Positions 13,099 to 14,405 of a DNA stretch of 14,405 bases are shown one piece after another (position 1 is the stretch's first letter; every line of letters begins with the position of its first letter). Both the position numbers and the translations under genes were made by a program. The notes beneath the pieces are model-generated. The model was not told where the DNA came from. It searched no databases and saw only the letters and a list, made by a program, of their open reading frames with translations. This stretch comes from JBBQER01 sp052148155 (GTDB lineage: Bacteria > Actinomycetota > Acidimicrobiia > IMCC26256 > PALSA-610): the NCBI GenBank assembly GCA_052148155.1, contig JBKQIY010000084.1, positions 1-14,405 of the forward strand, read 5' to 3'.

Positions 13099-13102
13099 TG
13101 TC

Positions 13103-13819
13103 GTGGATCCGCTCGACGCGCTCGCCACGCTGACGGTTCCCACACTGGCCAACGCCGTCGAGGTGTTCGGTGTCGTGCCGTCGAACGCGGGATACAACAC
13201 GCAGGCACTCACGTGTCACTTCCCGTCGTTCGGGATGTGCGTCGGCTACGCGGCGACCGTGACAGCCACGACCGATCGCGCGCCCGGATTCGCGCCAAGG
13301 CCGATCGATGAGTCCGCCTATTGGAAGTGGCTGCACGCGCTCGGCGCGGCCGGGCCGATCGTCATGGTGCTCGAGGATCTCGATGACCCGCCGGGCGGCG
13401 CGATGTGGGGCGAGTGGAACGGTCACGTACACCGAGCGCTCGGCTGTGTCGGCACGATCACGCAGGGCGCGGTGCGCGACCTCGACGCGCTCGAACGGCT
13501 TCGCTTCCACGTGTTCGCGACCGCCGTGTCGGTCGCGCACGGGTACGGCGCATTCGCAGGCTACGGCGAACCGGTGACGGTTGCCGGTCTCCAGATCGCG
13601 ACCGGCGACCTGCTCGTCGCCGATCTACATGGTGTCTTGCGGATCCCGCCTGAGATCCCGATCCGCGAACTGGTCGAGGCCGGACGCGAGATCGACCGGC
13701 TCGAATCGGAGATCTTCGCGTGCACCCGCACGGCCGACTTCAATATCGACAAACTCGAACAAGTGCAGAAGTCTGTGCTCGCGCGGTGGCCTCGCGGGCC
13801 GCACACAGGTGCGCGCTGA
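13103..13819 (+). CDS. RraA / 4-hydroxy-4-methyl-2-oxoglutarate aldolase-like protein
   Basis: This 238-residue protein belongs to the RraA-like family, which includes class II pyruvate aldolases (HMG/CHA aldolase), oxaloacetate decarboxylases and the RNase E inhibitor RraA. It has the N-terminal TVPTLANAVEVFG, the active-site segment GCVGTITQGAVRDLDAL (114-130) with Arg125 and metal-binding Asp126, and GDLLVADLHGVLRIP (168-182). The C-terminal helix with ARTADFN-like spacing is ordinary. The start is GTG at 13103, 4 bp after the stop of the Asp-box gene, with no strong Shine-Dalgarno sequence, which suggests translational coupling. An aldolase or decarboxylase beside a sugar-binding propeller suggests a carbohydrate or sugar-acid catabolic pair, which is inference. 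Confidence 0.9.
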   Translation: MDPLDALATLTVPTLANAVEVFGVVPSNAGYNTQALTCHFPSFGMCVGYAATVTATTDRAPGFAPRPIDESAYWKWLHALGAAGPIVMVLEDLDDPPGGAMWGEWNGHVHRALGCVGTITQGAVRDLDALERLRFHVFATAVSVAHGYGAFAGYGEPVTVAGLQIATGDLLVADLHGVLRIPPEIPIRELVEAGREIDRLESEIFACTRTADFNIDKLEQVQKSVLARWPRGPHTGAR

Positions 13820-13873
13820 GCGTCGACGTGACAAAGTCGCGCGGTTCGGAGCTCGGCTGGCGCAGTCAAGTAT

Positions 13874-13891
13874 CGGGCTTCACTGAGCCCG
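13874..13891 (+). terminator. Hairpin after the RraA-like gene
   Basis: CGGGCT and AGCCCG form a perfect 6-bp stem with a 6-nt loop, 54 bp after the RraA-like stop. No T-run follows, so it is a weak intrinsic terminator candidate, like many GC-rich actinobacterial hairpins. Confidence 0.35.
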
Positions 13892-13965
13892 TGCGTACGG
13901 CCCGGCCACACCGACGTCGGCGACCAACACGGGCACCCGCGGATACTTCGCGAAATGGCGGCGCC

Positions 13966-14205
13966 ATGGGGAGCTCGCGCGACGTGCCGTTGCTGCTCGC
14001 GGTCGACCTTCAGAAACGTCGCGACATCGTCTCGCAATCGAATGACGAGTTCACCTCGTACCTTGACGCAAGCGTGCCGGAACACGTTCCCTCCTCCGAG
14101 GTGGGCAATGTGAATGCAACGCTTCAGACCTGGTCGGGCACGAGCCGACGCGGCACGGAGGCCTTGCAGCGCAGAGCGTTCGTCCGCGGCCGGGCCGATC
14201 GGTAG
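13966..14205 (+). CDS. Possible small hypothetical protein or gene remnant
   Basis: The 400-bp gap between the RraA-like gene and the tRNA (13820-14219) has no gene I recognise. Its best frame would encode 79 residues starting MGSSRDVPLLLAVDLQ. The middle (AVDLQKRRDIVSQSNDEFTSYLDASVPEHVP) looks protein-like, but third-position GC is lower than in neighbouring genes, there is no clear ribosome binding site, and the stop TAG falls in the -10 box of the tRNA promoter. The opposite strand is also open here with similarly unconvincing content. It may be a degraded gene or non-coding sequence; I would not annotate it as functional. Confidence 0.15.
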   Translation: MGSSRDVPLLLAVDLQKRRDIVSQSNDEFTSYLDASVPEHVPSSEVGNVNATLQTWSGTSRRGTEALQRRAFVRGRADR

Positions 14206-14208
14206 ACT
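14203..14208 (+). promoter_or_regulatory. -10 box of the tRNA-fMet promoter
   Basis: TAGACT fits TANNNT and ends 11 nt before the mature tRNA 5' end, leaving a 5' leader of a few nucleotides for RNase P. The -35 region is weak (TTCGTC at 14179-14184, 18-bp spacing). Confidence 0.5.
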
Positions 14209-14219
14209 CACCGGCACGC

Positions 14220-14293
<74 letters not shown>

Positions 14294-14300
14294 CGATGTA

Positions 14301-14318
14301 TGAACGGGCGACCGTTCA
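14301..14318 (+). terminator. Hairpin with GCGA tetraloop downstream of the tRNA
   Basis: TGAACGG-GCGA-CCGTTCA is a perfect 7-bp stem closed by a GNRA-type tetraloop, 7 nt after the tRNA. No T-run follows. It could mark the 3' processing or termination region of the tRNA transcript. Confidence 0.4.
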
Positions 14319-14333
14319 GTTACGAACACGACG

Positions 14334-14353
14334 AAGCCGCAGGTTGGCGGCTT
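14334..14353 (+). terminator. Second hairpin downstream of the tRNA
   Basis: AAGCCGC-AGGTTG-GCGGCTT is a perfect 7-bp stem with a 6-nt loop. It is followed by GTAT, a short T-containing tail. It is the better of the two terminator candidates for the tRNA transcript. The remaining 52 bases to the window end (14354-14405) show no gene. Confidence 0.45.
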
Positions 14354-14405
14354 GTATCGAATGAGTTTCCCTCAAGGGTTGACCAGACACGTCGTGACTC
14401 GTCAC

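Overview
The window is GC-rich, gene-dense chromosomal DNA, most likely from an actinomycete (Actinomycetota; perhaps an acidimicrobial or other uncultured lineage, which I cannot fix). The evidence is strong G/C bias at third codon positions, several GTG starts, TANNNT -10 boxes placed 6-7 nt before start codons (leaderless mRNAs), a stand-alone LigD-type polymerase domain, a Cfp30B-like double-VOC protein, a PhoP-like two-component pair and an ArsR-SRPBCC operon. I see no IS element, prophage, CRISPR array or resistance island. It looks like core or flexible chromosome, ending at an initiator tRNA.

Layout. 1-2044 (minus): a truncated SAM methyltransferase overlaps a thioredoxin-type glutathione peroxidase, with an APH-fold kinase upstream. 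2083-3105 (plus): a CurA/prostaglandin-reductase-like NADPH oxidoreductase. 3106-5271 (minus): a response regulator-histidine kinase operon, divergent from a secreted repeat protein (5436-6323, plus). 6506-7291 (plus): a Cfp30B-like VOC protein, tail to tail with an AlkB-like dioxygenase (minus). 8052-9169: a divergent DUF2461/GNAT pair. 9166-10046 (minus): an ArsR-SRPBCC operon. 10087-11510: a divergent LigD-polymerase/MmcQ-YjbR pair. 11533-13819: a PaaI-like thioesterase divergent from an operon of an intracellular Asp-box (sialidase-fold) protein and an RraA-like protein. 14220-14293: tRNA-fMet, followed by two hairpins.

How it fits together. This is mostly housekeeping: oxidative-stress and aldehyde detoxification (glutathione peroxidase, oxidoreductase, VOC), DNA repair (AlkB-like, LigD polymerase domain), envelope signalling (two-component pair plus secreted protein) and small regulatory operons.

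The most interesting signal is in the promoters. Three of the five head-to-head gene pairs share one compact layout. The intergenic gap is 23, 23 or 24 bp, and the two opposite -10 hexamers overlap at a central TA (ANNNTANNNT), so both mRNAs would start at or next to their start codons. There is also an 11-bp-period CACAG repeat upstream of the PhoP-like regulator, which matches the known mycobacterial PhoP box, a dyad over the glutathione peroxidase -10, and an AT-rich dyad inside a near-consensus arsR promoter. I found no obviously new defence or mobile system.
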